38,476 nucleotides of DNA from Bdellovibrionales bacterium (GCA_947372355.1 CANBTI010000019.1:1-38476), one strand, 5' to 3'; positions 7,019 to 15,800 are shown, numbered from the stretch's first letter. Notes: generated by a model not told the origin, from the sequence alone. Numbers and translations are program-made.

Positions 7019-7594
7019 ATGAAAAAAATGTTGTTGAGTGTATTTGGAATTTTATTTGCGACGATGGCTCATGCCAAAGCGCCAGTGATGTATTTTGATC
7101 TTGGAGATACCATCGTTGATACGAAAGATATGAAGCATATTCATTATTACCAAGGTGCTTTGAATTATTTACTAGAACTAAAAAGTAAAGGGTACCAGTT
7201 GGGGATCATCACCAACATTCCCGAAACCTTTGGAAGTGATTACAATGCCAAGTTGCTCACGTTAAAAAAATTCATAGGAGACAATTGGGATGATAGCATC
7301 ACGTTTAATTGGGATATATTCGACGATATTATCTTACCTTTGAAGAATACTGAATTGAAGCCTAGTCCTGTTATGTTCGAAAAAGCCGTTGAGCATGGTA
7401 ATAATTGTCCTGTGAGCTATATTTCGGAAAGTCCAAAAGAGATCACAGCGGCTAGCAATACCGGACTTGCCACTCACTTATTTGTGATGAACGATCCGGA
7501 TATGTATGTACCCTTGAACAACATCAAAACTTATTTGAAGGATAATTTCAAAAAATCTTATGATGAGGATTGTTTTAAGGGCGTTTCATACTAG
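7019..7594 (+). CDS. Exported HAD-superfamily hydrolase-like protein with altered motifs
   Basis: 191 residues with a signal peptide ending at AHA|K (residues 1-19), so the enzyme acts outside the cytoplasm. Motif I is YFDLGDTIVDT: the nucleophile Asp27 is present, but the +2 acid/base Asp is Gly29, with an Asp at +3. A motif II-like GIITNIPETF follows near residue 64. Motif III is probably the lysine in ELKPSPVMFEKAVE. At the motif IV position the sequence is YISESPKEITAASNTG, with Glu where the paired Asp residues usually are. The fold is convincing; catalytic competence is uncertain. The spacing is right for a cap-less or small-cap HAD protein. It stands alone, with the phospholipase D gene 37 bp downstream on the same strand. 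Confidence 0.75.
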   Translation: MKKMLLSVFGILFATMAHAKAPVMYFDLGDTIVDTKDMKHIHYYQGALNYLLELKSKGYQLGIITNIPETFGSDYNAKLLTLKKFIGDNWDDSITFNWDIFDDIILPLKNTELKPSPVMFEKAVEHGNNCPVSYISESPKEITAASNTGLATHLFVMNDPDMYVPLNNIKTYLKDNFKKSYDEDCFKGVSY

Positions 7595-7631
7595 TTCTTC
7601 AGAAGTTCCTTGGTTTTACCGATAGAAACAT

Positions 7632-9356
7632 GTGAGAAGGCTTATATTAAAACGAATTTTCGTCATGTTTTTGTCGATGGTTTGTCTGTCGATTCAATGT
7701 GTCGCCATAGAGAATCCGTGTCCGATTTTCCTTCAGCAATTTCTCACCCAACTTACACCCCAACAACAAAACAAGATTTTTGAAACTCTTAAAAAAGATC
7801 CTGAACTATTAAAAGAAGCGAATGAGTTTTTTGAGCTTTTGCCAAAAATTCAATCGGGTCAAATTTCAGTAAGAGATCCACATCTTCTCGATCTTGTTGA
7901 AAACGTTGGAGCTAAATTAGTCAATACAGGAAAGCTCAGTGAGATATTAAAACAAGTTGCCGTTGAAGTGAAAAAAATGGGAAAACTTCCGGCAAACCTT
8001 TCACCTCAAAAACTAGATGAATTGATCACCATGGCGAGTAACGCTTTTGATGCGGAACTTTCTGCAAGAGGATTAACTCAGCTTTCCGCTGGTGTAAAAT
8101 ATGAGGCCTGGAGTAGTTTAGCAGCACGTCTGACTACAGAGACTCAAAATGCAGTTGCAGCGATTTTGCGCAAGCATCCTGGACAGAGTGGTTTTGAAAT
8201 TCCAGAGTTTGTGAAAACATTCGAAAAACAAACTCATACTTCTTTTACCAAAAATAATGAAATTGAACTCCTGGTGAATGGCTCAGCATCTTTTCCAATG
8301 CGTGCACAACTCATTGAAAATGAAAAAGAGAGTATCAACATCATGAGTTGGGCATTTTACGACGATATCACGGGAAATACATTTGCTGATCAATTGATCA
8401 AGAAAGCAAAAGAAGGAGTTCCTGTTCGAGTCATGGTTGATGGACAAGTTGCCCTTCAACCAGAGCATTTACAGGTTCTGAAAAGAATGGAAGATAACGG
8501 CTGCCAAGTGATTCGCTGGAGAAGCACGGATCCCTTACGTCGTTTTGATGGCCAACATCGCAAGATCATGATCTTTGGGGATCAGGAGATGGTTGGCGGA
8601 GGAATGAATTTTGGTGATGTTTACAGTCACATGGGGCCAGAAAGCACGCCAAAGTGGCGCGATACTGATATTCATGTAAAAGGTCCGGCGGCCTTTGATG
8701 CACAAAAACTTTTTACCGATTTATGGAATGAGCAAATTGCTAAACGCGGAGTGATTGATGGTAAAACACTCAATCCGATTGAATTAAAAACTCCAATTTT
8801 CAAAAATTCAGGCAATTCGAAGATGACTTTAGTGAATCATCAGCCCGGTAGGGATGAGAATATTTATCGAGCTAATCTTATTGCGATCGAAGGCGCGAGC
8901 AAAACCATCAATATCCAAAATGCTTATGTAATTTTAGATCCAGCCACGTATAAAGCGCTCCTTCGAGCAAAAAAACGGGGAGTGCGGGTAAGGGTGATGA
9001 CCAACTCCTTAGAAAGTGTGGATGAACCCATCGTGAGTTTCCCAATCATGGAGAGTGTGAACCGAATGGCGAAGCAGAGTTTTGAGGTTTATGTTAAAAA
9101 GGGCCCCACTCTTCATAGTAAAGCGATGACTGTAGATGGAATCTATTCTTGGATCGGAAGTCACAATTTTCATCCGCGCTCGTTCCGTTATGAAGGAGAA
9201 GTGACCATGAATGTGTTGGATTCAAAATTCACTAAAAAGGTAGACGACATGATTCAAGCTGATATTGATCAGGCCACTCAAATCAATAAACCAATTACTC
9301 TTCCTAAGAATATTCAGGCAAATGGGATTGGTTTTTACCTCTACGATCAGCTTTAA
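7632..9356 (+). CDS. Exported phospholipase D family protein with two HKD motifs and a novel N-terminal helical domain
   Basis: 574 residues from a GTG; the next in-frame ATG is at 7665 but would remove the basic start of the signal peptide (MRRLILKRIF). After the signal (to ~25), residues 30-200 form a helical region with no recognised family. Residues ~210-555 hold the PLD superfamily module. The first HKD motif is HRKIMIFGD (His309, Lys311), where the usual Asp position is Gly and an Asp is shifted by one, followed by GGGMNFGD. The second, HSKAMTVD (His495, Lys497, Asp502), is canonical and followed by GSHNF. The order and length resemble cardiolipin-synthase-like PLDs, but export points to attack on phospholipids outside the cytoplasm. 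It converges on the CAP gene with a 6-bp gap. Confidence 0.85.
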   Translation: MRRLILKRIFVMFLSMVCLSIQCVAIENPCPIFLQQFLTQLTPQQQNKIFETLKKDPELLKEANEFFELLPKIQSGQISVRDPHLLDLVENVGAKLVNTGKLSEILKQVAVEVKKMGKLPANLSPQKLDELITMASNAFDAELSARGLTQLSAGVKYEAWSSLAARLTTETQNAVAAILRKHPGQSGFEIPEFVKTFEKQTHTSFTKNNEIELLVNGSASFPMRAQLIENEKESINIMSWAFYDDITGNTFADQLIKKAKEGVPVRVMVDGQVALQPEHLQVLKRMEDNGCQVIRWRSTDPLRRFDGQHRKIMIFGDQEMVGGGMNFGDVYSHMGPESTPKWRDTDIHVKGPAAFDAQKLFTDLWNEQIAKRGVIDGKTLNPIELKTPIFKNSGNSKMTLVNHQPGRDENIYRANLIAIEGASKTINIQNAYVILDPATYKALLRAKKRGVRVRVMTNSLESVDEPIVSFPIMESVNRMAKQSFEVYVKKGPTLHSKAMTVDGIYSWIGSHNFHPRSFRYEGEVTMNVLDSKFTKKVDDMIQADIDQATQINKPITLPKNIQANGIGFYLYDQL

Positions 9357-9362
9357 TCAAAA

Positions 9363-9863
9363 CTAATCACTAAAGATCATCGTATAATATTTTTTTCCGC
9401 TTGAGTTAGCTCGAACGGAGTATCCCACTCGTTTGAATTTTGGTTTTTCTATGTTTGCCCGATGGCCGTCACTATTTAACCAAGCGGTTACCACCGATTG
9501 TGGGCTGAGGTAATTGTAAGCAACATTTTCACCTACATTGGTAGCACTTAATCTTGCTTGAATGGCATTTGCTCGATCGGTAAAATAATCGTGACTAGCT
9601 ACATTTTTTTTAATCATGTACGTTTCATGATCTAAACATTGATAAGAGATAAAATCGTTTGGAGTGACTGCGCCTAACCCCATGCTAACGCGATGTTGAT
9701 TAATGAGTCTCATTCCTTCCAATTCTTCTGCAGAATAGTTGTATGCAGGTGCCGGAGTAGGCATGGGAGTTGGAGTGGGGCGAGGTCGGCCGAAGGCATG
9801 AGCAGTGTTTGCTCCAATTATAATAGACACTAGTAACATTGCTGTGAATACAGAACTTTTCAT
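9363..9863 (-). CDS. Exported CAP/SCP-domain protein
   Basis: 166 residues from the ATG at 9863, which has GGGA eight bases upstream; an in-frame ATG at 9875 is an alternative. The signal peptide ends near THA. A short Pro/Thr/Met-rich linker (about residues 24-37) leads to a CAP domain: LINQHRVSMGLGAV (CAP1-like), the central HETYMIKKN...SHDYF, GENVAYNY, TAWLNSDGHRANI and the last strand KYYTMIFSD. Bacterial CAP (PR-1/YkwD-type) proteins are exported; most have no proven activity. The domain is of normal length, about 120 residues. A TGTCA-type palindrome lies about 78 bp upstream. Confidence 0.9.
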   Translation of the reverse strand: MKSSVFTAMLLVSIIIGANTAHAFGRPRPTPTPMPTPAPAYNYSAEELEGMRLINQHRVSMGLGAVTPNDFISYQCLDHETYMIKKNVASHDYFTDRANAIQARLSATNVGENVAYNYLSPQSVVTAWLNSDGHRANIEKPKFKRVGYSVRANSSGKKYYTMIFSD

Positions 9864-9940
9864 AATTTTTCCCATAGAGCTTTATTCTATTGGATGTATT
9901 TAATAAGTCAACTCGCGGTGCGTGATTGGAGTTTGGGCGG

Positions 9941-9956
9941 TGTCATAGAAATGGCA
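9941..9956. promoter_or_regulatory. TGTCA-N6-TGGCA palindrome upstream of the CAP gene
   Basis: TGTCATAGAAATGGCA lies in the gap between the minus-strand radD stop and the CAP gene. It differs at two spacer/arm positions from the perfect palindrome ahead of the PTS operon (36494-36509). The five-base arms six bases apart match the geometry of CRP/FNR-family sites. Confidence 0.35.
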
Positions 9957-9963
9957 TAAAACT

Positions 9964-11700
9964 CTACAATTCTTCTGCAAAAACCTTCTCCGTAATTTTC
10001 CAGTACTGATCTTGTTTTCTGGCAATCACAAAGGAGGGCAATCGAAAAAGTTTTTGATATCGAACCACATCTTCAGGCGTGGTGAACTCAATGGCGAGTT
10101 CCGGGCGTCTGAGATGAGAACGTAGAAAATTAATATTGAATTTTTTAATCGAAGAAGGATTGTTAAAAAAGTGTGCTTCACTTACATATTGAGCATCAAA
10201 ATCATAGTAACGAATTTCTAAGTATGGATTAGAGTTTTTATCTTTTCGTTCTTCAAATGTGATTCGATCAGGTGTCAGCACATGAGCATTTTTAGAAAGT
10301 TTTGCCTGTTTTAATTTTGCATCAGCATCCACCAATATGGCCGCACATTTTTCACATGCTTTAGCAGTTAAATCATTTTCAGCTCCACAACTATGGCAAA
10401 TTTTTAAGCGAAAGCGGTAACCACAGGGAGTGATCACCAGTGTTTTAGGATCTTGAGTTGCTCCTCTGCATTTTCTGCCATAATGCTCGTAAACTTCTCC
10501 ATCAGAGTTTGCGTATCCCCAAAAACTATTTTCAAAAGAACACTGAGGACAAGGAACTAAAACTGGAACAGTGTCTTTGACTGGCCTTTTATCGCTAATT
10601 TCTGGAGCATAGATATCGTGCCCCATTCCGGTATAATCTAAAATATAACAATCTTTTTTATCTGAAGATAAGCGAAGCCCGCGCCCCACAATTTGTTGAT
10701 ATAAACTATTGGATTCGGTTGGACGTAAAATGGCGATCACATCCACGTGAGGAGCGTCAAAACCAGTGGTGAGGACGGAAACATTGACGAGGTATTTGAA
10801 TTTTTTCTTTTTAAAATCTTCAATGATTTCATTTCGATCTGCCATGATGGTATCGCCTAAAACTAATCTGGAATCATCTGCAGGCAGATACGACATGATC
10901 TCTTCTGCATGTTTTACGGAACTACTAAAAATCATCACGCCTTTACGCTGATAGAGTTCGGTAATATCGATAATATTTTTAATGATGAGGGGCGTGAGTC
11001 GTTTTTGACTTTTTAAAATCTCTTCTACTTCTGCAACGGTGTACATGCGATTTTTCTCAGTAAGTTCAGAAAAGTCATAACAGGTTACTGGAATATCTAC
11101 CTTCACGGGAATGGTGAGGTATTTATTTTTAATCATATATGAAAGTGGTAACTCATAAACGCATTGCTTAAAAAATCTTGGCTTATCCGTTTTGATTTCA
11201 CCCGTTTGAGAATACTCATAGATCCAGCCTAATCCCAAGCGATATGGGGTGGCGGTTAGTCCTAAAATGCAAAGTTCTGGATTTCGATCTTGAAGTTTTT
11301 TAATCACTTCTTGATATTGAGTAGCACCTTCATCCGCCACGCGGTGGCACTCATCGATGATGAGCAAAGAAAAATCGTTGAAAAACTCATCGGGTGCTCG
11401 GGCAATGGATTGAACGCTTCCGAAGATCGCTTTTTGATCCCAATCTTTTTTCCCTAAACTTGCCGAAAAGATTCCCGCGGTTAGATCATAACTGATGTAT
11501 TTTTCGTAATTTTGTTCAACCAGTTCTTTCACATGAGCTAAAACTAAAACTCGACCCTTTGCAATTCTTGCCAGTTCTGCAATCACTAAACTTTTTCCAG
11601 CTCCAGTAGGAAGCACAACCATCGCAGGCACACGTTTTTTTTGAAAAAACTGAATGACGTTAGTGACCGCCTCCTGTTGATAATCCCGAAGTTTGTACAT
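9964..11700 (-). CDS. radD: RadD-like DEAD/DEAH-box helicase
   Basis: 578 residues, against about 586 for E. coli RadD (YejH), which it matches along its whole length as I recall that sequence. It has LRDYQQEAV at the N-terminus, Walker A PTGAGKS (31-37), [17 protein letters not shown] (116-119), [41 protein letters not shown] and [10 protein letters not shown]. It then has the RadD-specific zinc-binding region of paired cysteines (CPQC, CRG, CHSC...CEKC) and the C-terminal domain ending [18 protein letters not shown]. RadD is an SSB-interacting ATPase in double-strand-break repair and recombination. The start at MYKLRDY is chosen from homology; the frame extends to 11790 with a family-unlike 30-residue leader. 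No good Shine-Dalgarno is visible for either. Confidence 0.92.
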   Translation of the reverse strand: MYKLRDYQQEAVTNVIQFFQKKRVPAMVVLPTGAGKSLVIAELARIAKGRVLVLAHVKELVEQNYEKYISYDLTAGIFSASLGKKDWDQKAIFGSVQSIARAPDEFFNDFSLLIIDECHRVADEGATQYQEVIKKLQDRNPELCILGLTATPYRLGLGWIYEYSQTGEIKTDKPRFFKQCVYELPLSYMIKNKYLTIPVKVDIPVTCYDFSELTEKNRMYTVAEVEEILKSQKRLTPLIIKNIIDITELYQRKGVMIFSSSVKHAEEIMSYLPADDSRLVLGDTIMADRNEIIEDFKKKKFKYLVNVSVLTTGFDAPHVDVIAILRPTESNSLYQQIVGRGLRLSSDKKDCYILDYTGMGHDIYAPEISDKRPVKDTVPVLVPCPQCSFENSFWGYANSDGEVYEHYGRKCRGATQDPKTLVITPCGYRFRLKICHSCGAENDLTAKACEKCAAILVDADAKLKQAKLSKNAHVLTPDRITFEERKDKNSNPYLEIRYYDFDAQYVSEAHFFNNPSSIKKFNINFLRSHLRRPELAIEFTTPEDVVRYQKLFRLPSFVIARKQDQYWKITEKVFAEEL

Positions 11701-11869
11701 GTTGATATCATAAGGTTTTATGTTATTTTTGCACCCAAATAATCTGAAAACGAGTGAGTAATTTTCGTGATCATTTTGTTTGTTATACAATCATTGAAAA
11801 CTCACTGGAGTTGTATGGGTTGGTCCATAGTTTGCATACTGCCTTTATGGGTGTAGGGTAATTTAAAAA

Positions 11870-12352
11870 ATGAAATCAAAAAATTATACGTTTAGTTCAA
11901 TTGTTCCTTTAATGTTCATATGCATAATGACTGGGTGTTCACATGCGGAGAAAAGAGTTGAAGAAAAAATAGCAACTCAATCACCTGTAAAAAATTCAGC
12001 TGAATTAAGTCATGAGGCTCATTTTTTAATAGAATCTAATCCCATTTTTACTCATGAGCAAAAATTGAAGTTGTATGATCTTCAAAAACAGACTCAATTG
12101 AAGTTAAATATTCTTCGTGAAGAATCCATGAAGATCCGAATGCTTCTCATTGAAGAGATCACTGGTGAAGTGAATCATTCCAAAGAATTAGAAGTGATCA
12201 AGAGTAAGCTGAAGAATAACGAAGAACAAAGAGTTGAAACTTATTTTGCCGCTATTCGCAATGCAAATGAAATTTTGGGTCGCCAATCGGAACAAAAAAA
12301 ACGAGCCGAATTTATGAAGGATTTTGTAGGTTTTCGCGATCACCTTGATTAA
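11870..12352 (+). CDS. Lipoprotein with helical, possibly Spy/CpxP-like domain
   Basis: 160 residues. The N-terminal signal ends in a lipobox (MTGC, Cys at about residue 23). The rest is almost entirely helical and charged: an NPIFTHEQKLKLYDLQKQTQLKL segment resembles the 'L-T-x-x-Q' helix entry of periplasmic Spy/CpxP or heavy-metal-sensor-type chaperones. Two further helices follow (ESMKIRMLLIEEITG, ELEVIKSKLKNNEEQRVETYFAAIRNANEIL). The similarity is only to pattern and length, so the family is a guess. It is divergent from radD and convergent with the GT39 gene. Confidence 0.65.
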   Translation: MKSKNYTFSSIVPLMFICIMTGCSHAEKRVEEKIATQSPVKNSAELSHEAHFLIESNPIFTHEQKLKLYDLQKQTQLKLNILREESMKIRMLLIEEITGEVNHSKELEVIKSKLKNNEEQRVETYFAAIRNANEILGRQSEQKKRAEFMKDFVGFRDHLD

Positions 12353-12361
12353 ATATTCTTT

Positions 12362-13813
12362 TTATCGAGAAATAAACGCATAAGGATCATTCACGATTAG
12401 TACCTTCATGTTCGGTGTGAGTGTGGTGGTTCTGATATTAATGAGGGCAATAGGGTTTAAATCTTCGCAGGGTGAATAAATGGCTCCAAAATGAAACTGG
12501 AATAAATAATTCCCCCTCCAATAATGAAGATCCGAACAATTTGAAATTTTTTGACCTACCCACGCATTCTTATATTCTTTAGAAGCCTTTTCCAGCAATT
12601 GTTCCAAGGGGCGAGGGTACATGAAGAGTGATGGAAAGGTAGCTGAGAAAAATAGAACAACGATTGCAATCACCATACAAAACCGAGTAAAGTAGGGGAT
12701 GAATTTTTCTTTTTTAGCGAATAAAACCCATATAGGAACTGCTGCTATTAAACTTGAACTCGCAAAATGAATATAAATGTACCAAAAACATTTGTTCAAG
12801 ATCAGGGTAAAACCACCAAATACTCCAAGGGTCACTAACCAGCCGAACAAAAACGCAGGCAAAATTTCAGTTCTTTTTTTATAGGTAAGCCAAGCCACTA
12901 CCGGCAAGCTCAACCACATGAAATAAATCCATGGATAATAATGTAATAAATTATTCTTATAGTAAAACCAGTCATTCACGGTGGCTCCGCGACTTTCAAT
13001 CAGGGAATATTTCATTTGAAAATTCCAGTATTGCAAAAAGAATGATTTTCCCGTGCGCGCAATACTCCAAGCATCTACAAGTACCAGTACGATGATTCCA
13101 ATGCTAAATGAAGCAAACCAATGAGCCCAAAACTTTTTTGCTGAAACCTTGAATGCCGTAAAGTGTGGAGCAAATAATACAGTACTGAAGTAAAAGGCAA
13201 TACAAGCCAAAGGTGCGAGAATGGATGGCGGGCCTTTAGATAAAAAAGCAGCTGCAAAGGCAAGGCCCGACCAGATGGTGTTCAAACCACCTTCTTTTTT
13301 AAAAAAACGAAGATGAAAAAAAAGTGAAAGCATGATGAAGAACATGAGAGCAGGTTCGAGTTGTGGCACGCGTCCTTCCTTGATGAAGGAGGGGGTGAGA
13401 GTGAGAACAAATCCTGCTAATAATCCGAATGAATGATCTAATAATTTACGGCCTATTAAATAGGTGAGTACTACAGTGAGAGTGGAAATGATGACAATTG
13501 GTAATAGGGCTGAAAGGGTGGAGACACCAAAAATCTTCATCCAAACCGCAAGTAGCCATGGGGTCATGTGAGGATTTGCAAAATAGAGCTCGTTACCCCA
13601 ATTGAGAACAACCCAATCTCTTAGTGGTTTTTCGGTTAGACCTTTTGCAACTAGAGCATAACAAGGAGCATCGATAGCGCGGATCACATCATTTTCGATT
13701 TGCCCCCATAAAACAACAATACTTAAAAAAAGCATGCTTAAAAAAGAACGTCCTTCAAGCGAATAGAAAGGCAATTGGAAAAGCTTGTTTTTGATTTCTT
13801 TGAAGATTGGCAC
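12362..13813 (-). CDS. GT39-like integral membrane glycosyltransferase (ArnT/PMT superfamily)
   Basis: 483 residues with ten or more hydrophobic segments. The first periplasmic loop holds the typical acidic site after TM1 (QIENDVIRAIDAPCYALVAKGL, with the D-x-x-x-Y/A pattern of family 39), then NPHMTPWLLAVWMKIFG. This is followed by repeated membrane spans and a short C-terminal soluble part. These enzymes use a polyprenyl-phosphate sugar to modify lipid A, proteins or other envelope targets; the acceptor cannot be told here. The start is a GTG without a clear Shine-Dalgarno; internal ATGs such as MLFLSIVV would lose the cytoplasmic N-terminus. The next upstream gene, at 13863, is on the same strand 49 bp away. 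Confidence 0.8.
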   Translation of the reverse strand: MPIFKEIKNKLFQLPFYSLEGRSFLSMLFLSIVVLWGQIENDVIRAIDAPCYALVAKGLTEKPLRDWVVLNWGNELYFANPHMTPWLLAVWMKIFGVSTLSALLPIVIISTLTVVLTYLIGRKLLDHSFGLLAGFVLTLTPSFIKEGRVPQLEPALMFFIMLSLFFHLRFFKKEGGLNTIWSGLAFAAAFLSKGPPSILAPLACIAFYFSTVLFAPHFTAFKVSAKKFWAHWFASFSIGIIVLVLVDAWSIARTGKSFFLQYWNFQMKYSLIESRGATVNDWFYYKNNLLHYYPWIYFMWLSLPVVAWLTYKKRTEILPAFLFGWLVTLGVFGGFTLILNKCFWYIYIHFASSSLIAAVPIWVLFAKKEKFIPYFTRFCMVIAIVVLFFSATFPSLFMYPRPLEQLLEKASKEYKNAWVGQKISNCSDLHYWRGNYLFQFHFGAIYSPCEDLNPIALINIRTTTLTPNMKVLIVNDPYAFISR

Positions 13814-13862
13814 TGAAGAGAGCGTAACAAAGAACTATATAACTTTAAATCTTGAACTCAAA

Positions 13863-14162
13863 TCATTCTTCATTTTCAGAAATGGGGGTGCAGCTTAAAA
13901 ATATACAGTTTTTAGAGTAGATTTCACATTGATGACGAGCTTTTGCCTCGGATTGATCATGGGATTCATCGATTGCTTGAAAAATACGGCCCGCTCCGTT
14001 TGAAATTTTACATTTCCAAACAGTTTCTGACTCCTTGGGGGGCTGTTCCTTTGGTTTCTTTTCTTCTGATGATTCAGTTATTTTCGTCATTGCTACTGGA
14101 GCGCTAGCACAGGAAGAAAGAGTGGTGATCAATAAGATCATTGGGATTGCTTTAGTAAACAT
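13863..14162 (-). CDS. Small lipoprotein
   Basis: 99 residues. The signal peptide MFTKAIPMILLITTLSSC ends in a lipobox cysteine at residue 18. A Lys/Glu/Pro-rich linker (about 33-46, EKKPKEQPPKE) separates it from a small C-terminal domain with four cysteines (WKCKIS, RHQCEIY, KNCIFLSC), suggesting two disulfides. The pattern KCKISNGAGRIFQAIDESHDQSEAKARHQC resembles small exported domains in Bdellovibrio-group lipoproteins. No function is known. It may be co-transcribed with the GT39 gene downstream. Confidence 0.7.
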   Translation of the reverse strand: MFTKAIPMILLITTLSSCASAPVAMTKITESSEEKKPKEQPPKESETVWKCKISNGAGRIFQAIDESHDQSEAKARHQCEIYSKNCIFLSCTPISENEE

Positions 14163-14229
14163 GTTGTTTTGAATCTATCACGATCTACAGCAAATATGGC
14201 ATCAACATTGCTCTCCAATAGGGGTGATC

Positions 14230-14838
14230 ATGGAACAGAGCAATAATGATAGGTGGTATGCGTTTATTTTTCTCCTCGCCTATCTTTTGGTTGAATATGT
14301 CTTATTTTCTCGTTTACAAGGCTTGTTTGGATACTCACCTTATCTTTTTAATGTGTTTTGGGTCAGTTTAGTATTAATGACTTTCAATAATTTTTTCTTA
14401 TTTAAAAAAGAAAAATTATTTCTGGGAGCTGTTTTGATTTTAGCGAGTGGCGGATTGGGTGTATTGGTGCAACTTGTTGCTGCATCAAAGGGAATGATGA
14501 TTCCATACGTATTAAATAGTTTAGGAAGTATTTTATTTTTATTTTTAATAGGTCCAGTGATAGAGGAGTTTGTATTTCGAGTTGCTCTTTGGAAAGTTTT
14601 TGAAGTATTTATAAAAAATAAATGGATGCTCATTTTCATCACCACTGCTTTTTATGCTTATTCCAATTTTAGACTCTTTCATTATTTTCCCTCTAATCTG
14701 AGAGAGTTTTTCTATTTTCAGTATCAGTATATGTTTATTTCAGGGCTGCTTTTCGGTTATGTTCGTACTTCTAATGGATTCGTACCTGCGATTTTTGCTC
14801 ATTTCATGTTCAATTTAGGGTTTTGGCTGAATCGGTAA
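14230..14838 (+). CDS. CPBP family intramembrane metalloprotease
   Basis: 202 residues from the ATG at 14230, preceded by AGGGG at good spacing; a GTG two codons upstream is less likely. About six hydrophobic segments. The family motifs are present in order: the EExxxR motif in GPVIEEFVFRVALW (about residues 112-125), the second motif with a histidine in SNFRLFHYF, and the last motif AIFAHFMFN with a conserved His and Asn. CPBP (Abi/Rce1-type) proteins cleave membrane substrates or process peptides. It lacks a neighbour that suggests a substrate and is divergent from the small lipoprotein. Confidence 0.85.
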   Translation: MEQSNNDRWYAFIFLLAYLLVEYVLFSRLQGLFGYSPYLFNVFWVSLVLMTFNNFFLFKKEKLFLGAVLILASGGLGVLVQLVAASKGMMIPYVLNSLGSILFLFLIGPVIEEFVFRVALWKVFEVFIKNKWMLIFITTAFYAYSNFRLFHYFPSNLREFFYFQYQYMFISGLLFGYVRTSNGFVPAIFAHFMFNLGFWLNR

Positions 14839-14881
14839 CATAGTACTGGAAAAATTTTGATTAAATACTCATGCTTAACTG

Positions 14882-15568
14882 ATGAAACCAACTCTCATTT
14901 TTCTCCATGGTGGCCCAGGCTTTAAGGATTACCTGAAACCATTCTTTTCCGGATTAACAGATAAGTTCAACTGTGTGTTCTTTGATCAACTCCAAGGCCC
15001 AGAGGTGAGAATTGAGAATTTATTGTCTCAATTAGACGAAATCGTTACCAAGATTCCAGGTGAAAAGATCCTTTTAGGGCATTCTTGGGGCGGGATCCTG
15101 GCCATTGAATATACCGCCCTCTTGCCAGAGAGTGTTTCGGGCTTAGTGCTCATCGGAACCGGATTGAACTCTCAACATTGGAATGATGAATACCAAAATG
15201 AATTAAAAAGGCAGGGGATGGAAGATGCCTCTCTTGAGAAAATATTTTTAACTCCTGATGAACTGAAAGTAGGGATTCCATTCTTAGTGGGCGTGGATCG
15301 AACTTTTAGTGAGCCTACATTTAATAGCTTAAAAATAGGATATTTAGATCATTTTGATGTAACTCCTCGGCTTGCAAAACTGGAGATGCCGATCTTGAAT
15401 ATTTATGGGGAACTTGATTTACGTTTCCCAGCGGCCATTGCAAAAACCTTCAAAAATTATAATAAAAATATTGTGGATTTTGAAATCCCTGGTGCCGGAC
15501 ATTTTCCGTTTTTACTCGATCATCCCAGATTCCAAATTTATAAAATTCTTGAAGATTCGTTCTTTTAA
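14882..15568 (+). CDS. Alpha/beta hydrolase (proline-iminopeptidase-like)
   Basis: 228 residues, cytoplasmic. Oxyanion-hole loop HGGPG at residues 9-13. The nucleophile elbow is GHSWGG with Ser68. The catalytic Asp is likely in YGELDLRFP (about residue 180), and the His in GAGHFPF (about residue 208). The HGGPG sequence is typical of the proline iminopeptidase/S33 branch, but the protein is about 80 residues shorter than true iminopeptidases, with a small lid. Substrate unknown. It starts 43 bp after the CPBP gene on the same strand. Confidence 0.88.
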   Translation: MKPTLIFLHGGPGFKDYLKPFFSGLTDKFNCVFFDQLQGPEVRIENLLSQLDEIVTKIPGEKILLGHSWGGILAIEYTALLPESVSGLVLIGTGLNSQHWNDEYQNELKRQGMEDASLEKIFLTPDELKVGIPFLVGVDRTFSEPTFNSLKIGYLDHFDVTPRLAKLEMPILNIYGELDLRFPAAIAKTFKNYNKNIVDFEIPGAGHFPFLLDHPRFQIYKILEDSFF

Positions 15569-15572
15569 ACGC

Positions 15573-15600
15573 TTGACACCAGTTTAATACCTTATATGCT
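15573..15600 (+). promoter_or_regulatory. Sigma-70-type promoter for the lysine-rich small protein gene
   Basis: Consensus -35 TTGACA (15573-15578), a 16-bp spacer and -10 TATGCT (15595-15600). This is the best promoter match in the window and would give a transcript starting near 15607, about 44 bases ahead of the ATG at 15651. Confidence 0.65.
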
Positions 15601-15650
15601 TGAGCTATATGGCAACGAAATTATTCATTGCCTAAACTGAGGAAAACATC

Positions 15651-15737
15651 ATGGCTAAGAAAAAAACTGCTAAAAAAACTGCTGCTAAAAAATCACCTGC
15701 TAAGAAAAAAACAGCAAAAAAGAAATCTAAAGTTTAA
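15651..15737 (+). CDS. 28-residue lysine-rich, histone H1-tail-like protein
   Basis: The sequence begins MAKKKTAKKTAAKK and ends KKKSKV: 14 of 28 residues are lysine, the rest almost only Ala, Thr, Ser and Pro. This is the composition of the histone H1 C-terminal tail and of bacterial H1-like nucleoid proteins (Hc1, AlgP repeats), but with no folded domain attached. The gene looks real: GAGGAAAA precedes the ATG at good spacing, a near-consensus promoter lies 50 bp upstream, and a strong terminator follows, giving a transcript of about 190 bases. It probably binds DNA or RNA non-specifically. It could also be a remnant tail or a dual-function small RNA. Confidence 0.75.
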   Translation: MAKKKTAKKTAAKKSPAKKKTAKKKSKV

Positions 15738-15770
15738 TTTTAACTTTTAGATTATAGATTTATTAAAAAA

Positions 15771-15800
15771 GCTCAGATCAATGACGATCTGAGCTTTTTT
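15771..15800. terminator. Bidirectional intrinsic terminator
   Basis: A perfect 9-bp stem (GCTCAGATC/GATCTGAGC) with a 6-base loop is followed by six Ts on the plus strand and preceded by six As, so it can end both the small lysine-rich gene and the convergent symporter gene, whose stop codon overlaps it. Confidence 0.88.

Noticed and set aside
11701-11790. 30-residue N-terminal extension of RadD
   Set aside because: The family begins at the LRDYQQEAV region, the extension shows no domain features and no ribosome site supports its start.
14340-14645. 101-codon minus-strand open frame inside the CPBP gene
   Set aside because: It is antisense to a well-supported membrane protease and its composition is that of reversed hydrophobic codons.
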